From: Alphaproteobacteria bacterium
Lineage (GTDB): Bacteria > Pseudomonadota > Alphaproteobacteria > JAGOMX01
Reading direction: 5' to 3'
Assembly: GCA_016742295.1 (NCBI GenBank)
Contig: JACVCA010000046.1
Location: forward strand, 1-8,084
DNA: 8,084 nucleotides
The notes beneath the pieces are model-generated. The model saw only the letters and a list, made by a program, of their open reading frames with translations. It had not been told where the DNA came from and ran no database searches. Of this stretch, positions 1 to 6,463 are shown one piece after another; position 1 is the stretch's first letter, and every line of letters starts with the position of its first letter. The translations under genes and the position numbers were made by a program.

Positions 1-2
1 GC

Positions 3-842
3 CGTATAGTGGTGACAGGCATGGGAAAAAGTGGGCATGTAGCTCGTAAGATTGCAGCAACCTTTGCCTCCACAGGGACGCCTGCTATTTTTGTACATCC
101 TGCTGAAGCAAGCCATGGTGACATGGGGATGATTACTCAAGGAGATGCTGTCATTGCTCTTTCAAATTCAGGCGAAACCACTGAACTTGCAAACTTAATT
201 CAACACACACGAAGCTATAACATTCCCCTGATTGGCATTACGAGCAGCAGCTTAAGCAGCCTTGCCCAAATTTCAGATGTAGCTCTTATTTTACCTGACG
301 TAGGAGAAGCCTGCCCTATAGGCCTTGCACCTACGACGTCAACGACCATGATGATGGCTTTAGGAGATGCTCTGGCAACCACATTGCTTACAAAAAAGAA
401 GTTTTCTCCTGATCAATTTAGTCTACTTCACCCTGGAGGATCTTTGGGGAAACAATTATTAAAAATTAATCAGATTATGCATACAGGTGAAAAAATTCCA
501 GTCGTTGAAGCTGATGTATTTATGAGTGAAGCATTACTCATTATGTCTGAAAAAGGCTTTGGATGCGTGGGAGTGTTAAACGCAGCAGGATTTCTAATTG
601 GTGTTATTACTGATGGTGATCTGCGTCGCCATATGAGTGATAATCTCTTAAAATGTACAGCTAAAGAGATTATGACCCCAAGACCTAAAATGATCCGGGA
701 AAAATCTTTGGTTACAGAAGCGATCGCTTTTATTAATAAGAATAAAATTACCAGCCTTTTTGTATGTGCCGATGAATCTCCTGAAACCCACGGTGTAAAG
801 CCGATTGGCATTATTCATGTTCATGACTGTTTAAGAGTATAA
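3..842 (+). CDS. kdsD: Arabinose-5-phosphate isomerase KdsD, 5' end missing
   Basis: Interconverts ribulose-5-phosphate and arabinose-5-phosphate in the cytoplasm, the first step of Kdo synthesis for LPS. The reading frame is open to the left edge, and the first visible residues (RIVVTGMGKSGH) lie inside the sugar isomerase (SIS) domain. The true start is therefore upstream, and about 45-50 residues are missing compared with the ~328-residue E. coli enzyme. Visible SIS marks are GMGKSGH, the sugar-phosphate loop SNSGET, and LLHPGGSLG, whose His matches the catalytic His region of the family. The last ~120 residues are a tandem CBS pair, beginning at the IMHTGEK segment and ending GIIHVHDCLRV as is usual for KdsD. 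It ends 3 bp before lptC, in the order seen in many proteobacteria. The GTG codons at 9 and 12 are internal valines, not starts. Confidence 0.95.
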   Translation, partial: RIVVTGMGKSGHVARKIAATFASTGTPAIFVHPAEASHGDMGMITQGDAVIALSNSGETTELANLIQHTRSYNIPLIGITSSSLSSLAQISDVALILPDVGEACPIGLAPTTSTTMMMALGDALATTLLTKKKFSPDQFSLLHPGGSLGKQLLKINQIMHTGEKIPVVEADVFMSEALLIMSEKGFGCVGVLNAAGFLIGVITDGDLRRHMSDNLLKCTAKEIMTPRPKMIREKSLVTEAIAFINKNKITSLFVCADESPETHGVKPIGIIHVHDCLRV

Positions 843-845
843 GAA

Positions 846-1499
846 GTGAGTCTAGGTCTAAAAAAGTTTTCTTATACACCTGGTTGGCGTGACAGAGAGG
901 ATATAAATCGTCATGGCCATCAACCAAGATCACACGTGGGAATTTTGAAACTTGGGCTACCCCTTATAACAATCTTTATTGTTGCCTCTATTATTTTGTG
1001 GCCAAGTTTAAAAACTTTTACCCAACCCTCCTCTACTGCAACTATTGAGCAAGTTTTAAAAAATAATCCTAAACTTGAAAACAAAGTTATTAACCCAAAA
1101 CTCAATGCACTTGATAAAACAGGCAGACCTTTTCTTATTCAAGCTGATAGCGCTTTACAAAATGACTCACTATATACAGTTTTTATTCATCCTAATGGTC
1201 ATATGCAGCTAAAAGATGGCACCTTAGTTACCTTTAAAGGAGATAAAGGGCATTATTACAAAGAATCTAATATCTTTAAAATCGTCGGCCATGTAATCCT
1301 TACAACTGATAAAGGGGCTCAACTGAGAACTACTTCTGCCGATTTCAACTTTAATGAAAACCAAGCAGAAGGCCATGAACCTATTGCAGGAATAGGAGAT
1401 AATGGAGAATCTATTCACGCACAAGGCTTTAAAATAAACCATAATCACGATACAATAATATTTACAGGTCGAACACGGGTCTCTTTAGCCCAAAGATAG
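846..1499 (+). CDS. lptC: LPS export protein LptC
   Basis: LptC is the bitopic inner-membrane partner of LptB2FG that passes LPS to periplasmic LptA. The 217-residue product has a basic cytoplasmic N-terminus of about 33 residues, one strong membrane segment at about residues 34-53 (GILKLGLPLITIFIVASIIL), and then a periplasmic beta-rich region that fits the LptC/OstA-like fold (for example GHVILTTDKGAQLRTTSADF). Length is a little above E. coli LptC (191). The start is GTG, 3 bp after the kdsD stop. AAGAG at 833-837 lies 8 bases upstream as a plausible ribosome site, and no in-frame ATG lies before the membrane segment. Sequence conservation in LptC is low, so the call rests on topology, fold pattern and position between kdsD and lptA. 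Confidence 0.88.
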   Translation: MSLGLKKFSYTPGWRDREDINRHGHQPRSHVGILKLGLPLITIFIVASIILWPSLKTFTQPSSTATIEQVLKNNPKLENKVINPKLNALDKTGRPFLIQADSALQNDSLYTVFIHPNGHMQLKDGTLVTFKGDKGHYYKESNIFKIVGHVILTTDKGAQLRTTSADFNFNENQAEGHEPIAGIGDNGESIHAQGFKINHNHDTIIFTGRTRVSLAQR

Positions 1500-1509
1500 A
1501 GCAACTCCT

Positions 1510-2313
1510 TTGAAGTCTATAATCTTGAATCCGTTGATAAAATTATTTCGAAGTAATGAGATTTTTAGTCTGGCCGCCATAGTTTTTAATTTAGGAGCTT
1601 TTGACGCTACTGCTAATCCTAATAAAATACCTAATGTAGGAGCTTTGACGCTCGAGTCTGATGGAATAGAGTGTGATCGTCAAAATAATACCTGTAAAGC
1701 CTCAGGTAATGTTGTTGTTACAAAAGATAATTTTAAACTTGAAAGTGAAATTCTGTTAACAAAATTACGCAAAGATAAATTGGGTAAGCAGGAAATTTGG
1801 CAAGTTGAAGCTAGAGGGAATATCAAGTTCAAAGGCAACGCAGATGAAATAGCCTCAGCATCTTATGCACTTTATAATATTGACGAGGATAAACTTATTC
1901 TTAAAGCCCCTGAAAATGGACAATCAATTCTCTCTCAAAACAAACACCTCTACCCTATGCTTCAGAAAGGTGAGCACCTGGTTCGTGCAAAAGAAATAAC
2001 CATATACTTTATAAGATCTTCTAAGAATGCGACTACCCTAAAGCATGTCGAGGCTGAGGGAGATGTGATTTTGTCGACTCCTTTCGATCTTGCGCATGGT
2101 GATTTTGCAACTTATGATCCGACTGCAAAGCTTGCAAAATTGAGAGGAAATGTAGTTATTGATCGTGACAGTGGACAGATAGCGGGTACTTATGCCGAGG
2201 TTAATCTGGACACAGGCACAAGTAAAATGTTAAGTGTTGCCCCAGGGTTTAAAGATCTTAAAAAGCGTGTACAGGTGCTTTTAAAGCCTACACCCCAAGC
2301 TACCACCCGTTAG
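1510..2313 (+). CDS. lptA: Periplasmic LPS transport protein LptA (OstA-like)
   Basis: LptA forms the beta-jellyroll bridge that carries LPS across the periplasm between LptC and LptD. The N-terminus reads as a signal peptide: lysines at 2 and 11, a hydrophobic stretch at about 18-30, and likely cleavage after Ala-Thr-Ala near residue 35. OstA-type repeats follow (SGNVVVTKDNF, ARGNIKFKG, AEGDVILST, LRGNVVIDRD). The ending, with a VNLDTG segment and RVQVLLKP, resembles alphaproteobacterial LptA. At 267 residues it is longer than E. coli LptA (185). Cys55 and Cys62 sit close together in the presumed mature protein and could form a disulfide. The start is a TTG with no clear ribosome site. The frame is open only from 1489, and TTG 1510 is the only usual initiator before the signal peptide, with further TTGs at 1525 and 1534. 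It lies 10 bp after lptC, so coupled translation is likely. Confidence 0.9.
   Translation: MKSIILNPLIKLFRSNEIFSLAAIVFNLGAFDATANPNKIPNVGALTLESDGIECDRQNNTCKASGNVVVTKDNFKLESEILLTKLRKDKLGKQEIWQVEARGNIKFKGNADEIASASYALYNIDEDKLILKAPENGQSILSQNKHLYPMLQKGEHLVRAKEITIYFIRSSKNATTLKHVEAEGDVILSTPFDLAHGDFATYDPTAKLAKLRGNVVIDRDSGQIAGTYAEVNLDTGTSKMLSVAPGFKDLKKRVQVLLKPTPQATTR
1587..1652 (+). repeat. Imperfect 22/21-nt direct repeat within lptA
   Basis: TAATTTAGGAGCTTTTGACGCT-type copy at 1587-1608 and a second copy at 1632-1652, starting 45 bp apart. They differ by one substitution (T to G at the fifth base) and one T lost from the run of four. Because of the lost T, the second half of each copy is read in a different frame (NLGAFDA against NVGALTL). 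The pair flanks the predicted signal-peptide cleavage site. Confidence 0.8.
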
Positions 2314-2358
2314 CAAAATAAATTAACATAGCTAATATTTGAGTAATTAACAAAATCT

Positions 2359-3090
2359 ATGAGAAATAACATTGGCCTTGTGGCCCAATCTCTTTTTAAA
2401 AGCTTCCACAAACATCAAGTTCTAAAGGATGTAAACATTGATATTACACGCGGTGAAGCTGTAGGCCTGCTAGGACCCAATGGCGCAGGCAAAACGACCT
2501 GTTTTTCAATCATTGCGGGTTTGGTCAGGCCCGATGAAGGAAAGATTATGCTGGATGGGCATGATCTTACACATTTACCTATGTATCGAAGAGCCAGGTT
2601 AGGAATTGGCTACCTTCCTCAAGAAGCATCTATCTTCCGCGGTATGACAGTAGAAAATAATATTCGAGCAGTTTTAGAAGTGTCAGAGCAAGATGCTTAT
2701 AAACGTGAAGATATGCTTGACGCTCTTCTTTCAGAATTTAATGTGACACATTTGCGTAGGTCCCTCGCAGTTACTTTATCTGGCGGGGAACGACGACGTG
2801 TGGAAATTGCTCGAGCTCTGGCTTCTGACCCTCATTTTATTATGCTGGATGAGCCACTTGCAGGCATCGATCCTATAGCAGTCATAGAAGTAAGACGGTT
2901 AATTTCACATCTTAAAGATAGAGGAATTGGTGTCCTTTTAACCGATCATAATGTGCGAGAAGCCTTAGATGTTGTCGATCGGGCCTATATCCTCAATGAA
3001 GGCAAGGTCCTCATGAAAGGAACCCCCGCTGAAATTATTGCAGATGAAACTGTTCGACGCGTTTATCTAGGCGAGAGCTTTAGTCTGTAA
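2359..3090 (+). CDS. lptB: LPS export ABC transporter ATP-binding protein LptB
   Basis: Cytoplasmic ATPase that dimerises and drives LPS extraction through LptF/LptG. All ABC ATPase motifs are in place in the 243-residue product: Walker A GPNGAGKTT (39-47), Q-loop Gln88 in GYLPQE, signature LSGGE (140-144), Walker B IMLDE (161-165), D-loop AGIDP, and switch His197 in LLTDHN. The segments SIFRGMTVENNI and ERRRVEIARAL, and the length, are typical of LptB (E. coli 241) rather than of amino-acid transporter ATPases. The ATG at 2359 gives a normal N-terminus. Only a weak GAG at 2341-2343 lies upstream, in a 45-bp AT-rich gap after lptA. The genes for LptF and LptG are not in the window, as is usual for this cluster. 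rpoN, often next in alphaproteobacteria, is also not here. Confidence 0.97.
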   Translation: MRNNIGLVAQSLFKSFHKHQVLKDVNIDITRGEAVGLLGPNGAGKTTCFSIIAGLVRPDEGKIMLDGHDLTHLPMYRRARLGIGYLPQEASIFRGMTVENNIRAVLEVSEQDAYKREDMLDALLSEFNVTHLRRSLAVTLSGGERRRVEIARALASDPHFIMLDEPLAGIDPIAVIEVRRLISHLKDRGIGVLLTDHNVREALDVVDRAYILNEGKVLMKGTPAEIIADETVRRVYLGESFSL

Positions 3091-3244
3091 AATAAAAGTA
3101 TAATTCAGCAACTTGAAAAATAACGGTACTGGGTCGTCAAACCCCTGAAAGTTTTGAGCCTTTTAAGGCGTAATGTCCAATTTGATCAGTTAACAAGAGT
3201 AAAAATCACTTTTCTTAAACGCACAAATATCTTACATTTCTCCT
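3091..3244. other. 154-bp spacer between lptB and coaE
   Basis: No reading frame of note. It contains two small inverted repeats: GGGT/ACCC at 3131-3144 (6-nt loop) and GCCTT-TT-AAGGC at 3158-3169. Neither is followed by a T run, so I do not call a terminator. TTGATC (3182) and TATCTT (3228) are only loose promoter-like matches, and I cannot place a coaE promoter with confidence. Confidence 0.45.
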
Positions 3245-3856
3245 ATGATTATATTAGGAATTACAGGGTCTATTGCAACCGGGAAATCGACTGTTGCTGC
3301 ATGGTTGAATGAGCGCTCTATTCCAGTTTTCGAAGCTGATGCCGTTGTTCATGATTTATTTTTAAGTGATCAACAGATAATTAAGAAGGTTGGAGTTCTT
3401 TTTCCGGAAAGTTTAAAAGATGGTAAAATTGATCGTAACAAATTGGCAGATATTGTATTTACCAAGCAAGAATATCTTAAAAAGCTTGAAACCATTGTCC
3501 ATCCTCGTGTTTATCAGATTCAGAAAAATTTTTTAAAGTCTCATCAAACTATGAGAACACCTTTTATTGTACTTGAGGTACCATTGCTATATGAAAAAGG
3601 CTACGATAAAATTTGTGATTATGTCATCGTTATGACATGTAATCCTGAGACGCAAAAATATCGTACATTATTACGTCCTGGGATGACTGAAGACCGTCTT
3701 AAAAAAATCAAGTCTGCTCAAATGCCTGATAAAGAAAAATTTAACCGTGCGGATTATGTCTTAAATACAGAAGAGCCAAAAGGTCATGTATTTCAAAACC
3801 TAAGCTTGATCTTAAAAGAGATTCAGGCAATCCCTAATCTAAGTTTTGGAGAATAA
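3245..3856 (+). CDS. coaE: Dephospho-CoA kinase CoaE
   Basis: Phosphorylates the 3'-hydroxyl of the ribose in dephospho-CoA, the last step of coenzyme A synthesis, in the cytoplasm. The 203-residue protein has the family P-loop GSIATGKST (8-16), Asp32 in the EADAVVHDL segment, the HPRV motif (86-89), the EVPLLYE segment (111-117), and the lid region with R-PGMTEDR followed by SAQM and the AD-YVLNT ending. Length is normal (E. coli 206). The ATG at 3245 places the P-loop right at the N-terminus, as expected, but there is no good Shine-Dalgarno sequence in front of it. dnaQ follows after 4 bp, the pairing commonly seen in alphaproteobacteria. aroE, another frequent neighbour upstream of coaE, is absent. 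Confidence 0.96.
   Translation: MIILGITGSIATGKSTVAAWLNERSIPVFEADAVVHDLFLSDQQIIKKVGVLFPESLKDGKIDRNKLADIVFTKQEYLKKLETIVHPRVYQIQKNFLKSHQTMRTPFIVLEVPLLYEKGYDKICDYVIVMTCNPETQKYRTLLRPGMTEDRLKKIKSAQMPDKEKFNRADYVLNTEEPKGHVFQNLSLILKEIQAIPNLSFGE
3848..3851 (+). promoter_or_regulatory. Ribosome binding site deciding the dnaQ start
   Basis: GGAG lies 9 bases before the ATG at 3861 and overlaps the last codons of coaE. It favours that ATG over an in-frame TTG at 3846, which would add only five residues and lies on top of this site. Confidence 0.7.
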
Positions 3857-3860
3857 AACT

Positions 3861-4550
3861 ATGCGACAAATAGTTCTCGATACTGAGACAACTGGTCTTG
3901 ACCCGAAGCAAGGTCACAGATTAGTTGAAATTGGTTGCCTTGAAGTGGTGAATTATATGCCTACTGGCCGAGTCTTTCATGCATATCTTAACCCTGACAG
4001 AAGCATGCCTATTGAAGCTTTTAATGTTCATGGCCTATCAGAGGAATTTTTAAAAGATAAACCCAAATTTGAAGAAATTGCCGAAGAATTTTTAGGATTC
4101 ATTGAAGATTATCCACTGGTCATTCATAATGCGCAATTTGATATGAAATTCATTAACCATGAACTTATTACCATAGGCAAGGTCGAGCTTGATATTAATC
4201 GGGCAATTGATACCTTGCATATCGCTCGCCAAAAGTTTCCAGGTGCTCAAGCAAGTTTAGATGCTTTGTGCCGTCGTTTTAAAATTGATAATTCGGCACG
4301 TACTAATCACGGAGCCCTTCTGGATGCGGAACTTTTGGCTGAAGTCTATCTTGAGCTTTGCGGCGGCAGACAGCCGAATCTCACTTTCAGTAATGAAGGT
4401 GCAAAACCTTTAACAGGTGATAGAACTCTCTTCAACAAGGTCTCATTACCTCCACGTTCTCATCATCCAAGCGTAGAAGAGTTGGAACAGCACAAACTCT
4501 TTCTTAAAAAACTTATGAAACCGATGTGGAGTCATTATCAACAGAATTAA
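3861..4550 (+). CDS. dnaQ: DNA polymerase III epsilon subunit (3'-5' proofreading exonuclease)
   Basis: Proofreads newly made DNA as part of the replicative polymerase core. Starting at ATG 3861 the product is 229 residues and begins MRQIVLDTETTG, the usual epsilon N-terminus. The DEDDh catalytic set is complete: Asp7 and Glu9 (DTETTG, ExoI), Asp94 (HNAQFD, ExoII), and His150 with Asp155 (NHGALLD, ExoIII). Downstream, QPNLTF at 171-176 fits the beta-clamp-binding pattern Q-x-x-L-x-F and matches the position of QTSMAF in E. coli epsilon. The remaining ~50 residues form the tail that in E. coli binds the alpha subunit, and they include the HPSVEELEQHKLFLKKL segment seen in this family. It is 4 bp after coaE. 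The last 38 bp of its coding sequence overlap the end of secB on the other strand. Confidence 0.97.
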   Translation: MRQIVLDTETTGLDPKQGHRLVEIGCLEVVNYMPTGRVFHAYLNPDRSMPIEAFNVHGLSEEFLKDKPKFEEIAEEFLGFIEDYPLVIHNAQFDMKFINHELITIGKVELDINRAIDTLHIARQKFPGAQASLDALCRRFKIDNSARTNHGALLDAELLAEVYLELCGGRQPNLTFSNEGAKPLTGDRTLFNKVSLPPRSHHPSVEELEQHKLFLKKLMKPMWSHYQQN

Positions 4551-5016
4551 ATTGCTGAACCTGATCTCCTTGTTGGCGGTAAATCTCTGCAAAATCTACG
4601 GGTGCTATGGAGAGTGGAGGAAAGCCGCCATCACGTGTAATCTCTGAAATGATTGCCCGAGCATAAGGAAATAAAAGACGCGGACATTCAATTAAAAGTA
4701 AAGGACGTATAGCTTCTTGAGGTAGTTCACCGATCCCAAAAACCCCCGCATAACATAATTCCAATAAGTACAATCTTCCTGCTTTTTGGGTTGCTTCTGC
4801 TGAAATTTGCAGTTCGACTTCAAAATTATTTTCATCAAAAGACTTTACACGAACTTCCACATTTAATTTCAGGGATGGACTCTCATTCTGCGCTTGATGA
4901 AAAGGACCAGGCGTCTCAAAAGATAGGTCTTTAATATATTGGCCATGCACCTGTAAAGGTAGGCTCGCAATTGGGTTTTGATTTTTTACAGAATTCGTGT
5001 TTTTAGCTTTAGCCAT
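4513..5016 (-). CDS. secB: Protein-export chaperone SecB
   Basis: Tetrameric cytoplasmic chaperone that holds precursor proteins unfolded and delivers them to SecA. The 167-residue protein carries the SecB marks YIKDLSFE (27-34), the LYLLELCYAGVFGI strand region, and the signature running from CPRLLFPYAR (111-120) through TRDGGFPPL to PVDF (139-142). The ~20-residue polar N-terminus and the Gln/Ser/Asp-rich tail after residue 148 are as in alphaproteobacterial SecB. The ATG at 5016 is backed by AAGGAGA, 8 bases upstream. It is the last gene of the leftward set, 50 bp after rsmD. Its last 13 codons, counting the stop, lie opposite the end of dnaQ. Its presence fits an organism that exports outer-membrane proteins such as the porin at the right edge. 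Confidence 0.97.
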   Translation of the reverse strand: MAKAKNTNSVKNQNPIASLPLQVHGQYIKDLSFETPGPFHQAQNESPSLKLNVEVRVKSFDENNFEVELQISAEATQKAGRLYLLELCYAGVFGIGELPQEAIRPLLLIECPRLLFPYARAIISEITRDGGFPPLSIAPVDFAEIYRQQGDQVQQFNSVDNDSTSVS

Positions 5017-5024
5017 AACCTATG

Positions 5025-5031
5025 TCTCCTT
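5025..5031 (-). promoter_or_regulatory. Strong ribosome binding site of secB
   Basis: AAGGAGA on the minus strand, 8 bases before the secB ATG. It is one of the two best Shine-Dalgarno sequences in the window, suggesting that secB is translated strongly and independently of rsmD. Confidence 0.8.
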
Positions 5032-5066
5032 ATAAAGTAATAAATTATCAATCACTTTAATCAAGT

Positions 5067-5648
5067 TCAATTTGAAATGCTAGGCTCTGAAGGTGCTTTG
5101 ATAAAAATAACTTTAGCAGTGCCGTAGATTTTTTCTTTTAAGACTTTAAAATTAACAGGAAGCACATAGGTTTCTTTTGCTTGAATCTCAGCCATAATCA
5201 GGGCATTAGGCGCAATCCAACCAGATAAAAATAACCCTGGCAAGGACTTAGATAGTAAGTCTTTACCAAAGGGGGGATCAAGAAGAATAAGAGTTGCTGG
5301 CTCAAGAACCTTAAGAGGGCAGCATGCATCTGTTTTTAAAAGCTTAGAGCGCTTTTCCTCCCCAAGACTTTCAATATTTTGACGCACAACTGCGAGTGCT
5401 TGGTCACTCTGATCAAAGAAATAAGCAAAGGCAGCTCCTCGTGATAATGCTTCGAGAGCTAATGCGCCACTTCCCGCAAAGGCATCTAAGACAATTGCTC
5501 CTTCAATAATATTTTGATCGCCTTCCCACTCCCTATGTGTAAGCATATTAAAAATAGCCTCTCTTACACGGTCCATAGTCGGTCGAGTAATGATGGCAGG
5601 AGGACGCTTTAACCTACGTCCACGATGAACACCTGCAATAATACGCAT
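5067..5648 (-). CDS. rsmD: 16S rRNA (guanine966-N2)-methyltransferase RsmD
   Basis: Uses S-adenosylmethionine to methylate N2 of G966 in 16S rRNA of the small subunit. The 193-residue protein begins MRIIAGVHRGRRL and has the RPTMDRVREAIFNML segment (22-36) typical of RsmD. The SAM-binding motif I is VLDAFAGSGALALEALSRG (53-71). The catalytic motif IV is DPPF (124-127), a variant of the N/D-PPY/F motif of N-methyltransferases. Length is normal (E. coli 198). The Rossmann-fold order and the N-terminal extension separate it from other DPPY enzymes. The start ATG has only a weak AGG 9 bases upstream. It lies 92 bp downstream of the rluB-like gene, a common pairing of rRNA-modification genes in alphaproteobacteria. 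Confidence 0.96.
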   Translation of the reverse strand: MRIIAGVHRGRRLKRPPAIITRPTMDRVREAIFNMLTHREWEGDQNIIEGAIVLDAFAGSGALALEALSRGAAFAYFFDQSDQALAVVRQNIESLGEEKRSKLLKTDACCPLKVLEPATLILLDPPFGKDLLSKSLPGLFLSGWIAPNALIMAEIQAKETYVLPVNFKVLKEKIYGTAKVIFIKAPSEPSISN

Positions 5649-5740
5649 TTCTACTAACCTGATTTAAATAATGTATTTAAGTCCCTTGAATAGTTTCCAA
5701 TATAATCTTTTTAAAGCTCATGGTGTATTTTTAAGTTAGT
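5649..5740. other. Spacer between rluB-like gene and rsmD
   Basis: 92 bp, AT-rich. TTACGTAA at 5741-5748 is an 8-bp palindrome covering the rluB-like stop codon. On the minus strand, TTGGAA and TATATT-like boxes occur, but no pair has good spacing, so I cannot say whether rsmD has its own promoter. No terminator hairpin is visible, which is compatible with read-through from upstream. Confidence 0.35.
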
Positions 5741-6463
5741 TTACGTAAAAATCTTAAGAACAGCATTTCGAGGAACTTCTTTAACTTCCCCCGGTTGTAA
5801 AGCTCCAAGATTGAAAGGGCCGTAAGTTTGACGAATTAAACGTGTTACTTTCCACCCTAAATACTCAATAATTTTACGGATTTCACGATTTTTACCTTCT
5901 CTAAGAACAAATGTGACCCAATGTGAAAATCCTTGTCGTTTCTCTAATTTTGCTTCAATTTCACGATAATGTATGCCTTCAATCGTGACGCCTGCTTTAA
6001 GAGTATTGAGCATATCTTGTGTAACACGCCCTTCAATCAAAACACGGTAAGATCTCTTCCATCCCATAGAAGGATGCTCAAGGTGGCGCGCTAAAGAACC
6101 ATCATTGGTTAAAAGCAATAACCCTTCTGAAAAAAGATCCAACCGCCCAATGGAAATGATATGACGCCCTTCAAAAGGCAATGCTTTAAAAACAGTAGGA
6201 CGTCCTTCCGGGTCATAGTGAGTGGTGATCAAACCCTTTGGCTTGTGATAAGCCCACAAGCGTGAAGGTTCTGCATTTGGCAACGCTTTGCCATCTACAG
6301 TGACTCTTTGAGGATCATCTACATCAAAAGCTGGTGAGGTTATGACTTTTCCATCAACAGTAATACGTCCTTGTTCAATACGCCTTTCAGCATCACGACG
6401 TGAACACAGACCAGAGCGAGCAATGATTTTTGCAATTCGTTGAGGTAAAATTTTTTCACTCAT
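5741..6463 (-). CDS. rluB: RsuA/RluB-family rRNA pseudouridine synthase
   Basis: Converts a uridine in rRNA to pseudouridine. By analogy with RluB the target would be U2605 (E. coli numbering) in 23S rRNA, but the RsuA, RluE and RluF branches cannot be excluded by eye. The 240-residue product has an N-terminal S4 RNA-binding domain (about 6-60, with RIAKIIARSGLCSRRDAERR and GRITVDG). The pseudouridine synthase core follows: HKPKGLITT (73-81), the catalytic loop IGRLDLFSEGLLLLTNDG with Asp109, and the family motif EGKNREIRKI (189-198). The C-terminus stops soon after VPRNAVLKIF, without the long tail of E. coli RluB (291 residues); such short forms are common. Its ATG overlaps the upstream gene's stop by 4 bp (ATGA), and there is no separate ribosome site, so translation is probably coupled. 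Confidence 0.92.
   Translation of the reverse strand: MSEKILPQRIAKIIARSGLCSRRDAERRIEQGRITVDGKVITSPAFDVDDPQRVTVDGKALPNAEPSRLWAYHKPKGLITTHYDPEGRPTVFKALPFEGRHIISIGRLDLFSEGLLLLTNDGSLARHLEHPSMGWKRSYRVLIEGRVTQDMLNTLKAGVTIEGIHYREIEAKLEKRQGFSHWVTFVLREGKNREIRKIIEYLGWKVTRLIRQTYGPFNLGALQPGEVKEVPRNAVLKIFT

Noticed and set aside
470..811. Minus-strand open frame of 113 codons
   Set aside because: It lies fully opposite the well-supported CBS region of kdsD and its product has no recognisable motif.
920..1448. Two minus-strand open frames (61 and 74 codons) opposite lptC
   Set aside because: They are antisense to a coding gene, have no family features, and their start regions show no ribosome site.
3131..3169. 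Possible terminator after lptB
   Set aside because: The two stems are only 4-5 bp and no T run follows either, so they do not meet the pattern of an intrinsic terminator.
3120..3180. tRNA- or small-RNA-like look of the GGGTCGTCAAACCC stretch
   Set aside because: No acceptor, D or anticodon arms can be paired around it, and the T-loop consensus is not met.
3846..3860. Earlier TTG start for dnaQ
   Set aside because: It overlaps the GGAG site and coaE's end. The ATG at 3861 gives the standard epsilon N-terminus with correct ribosome-site spacing.
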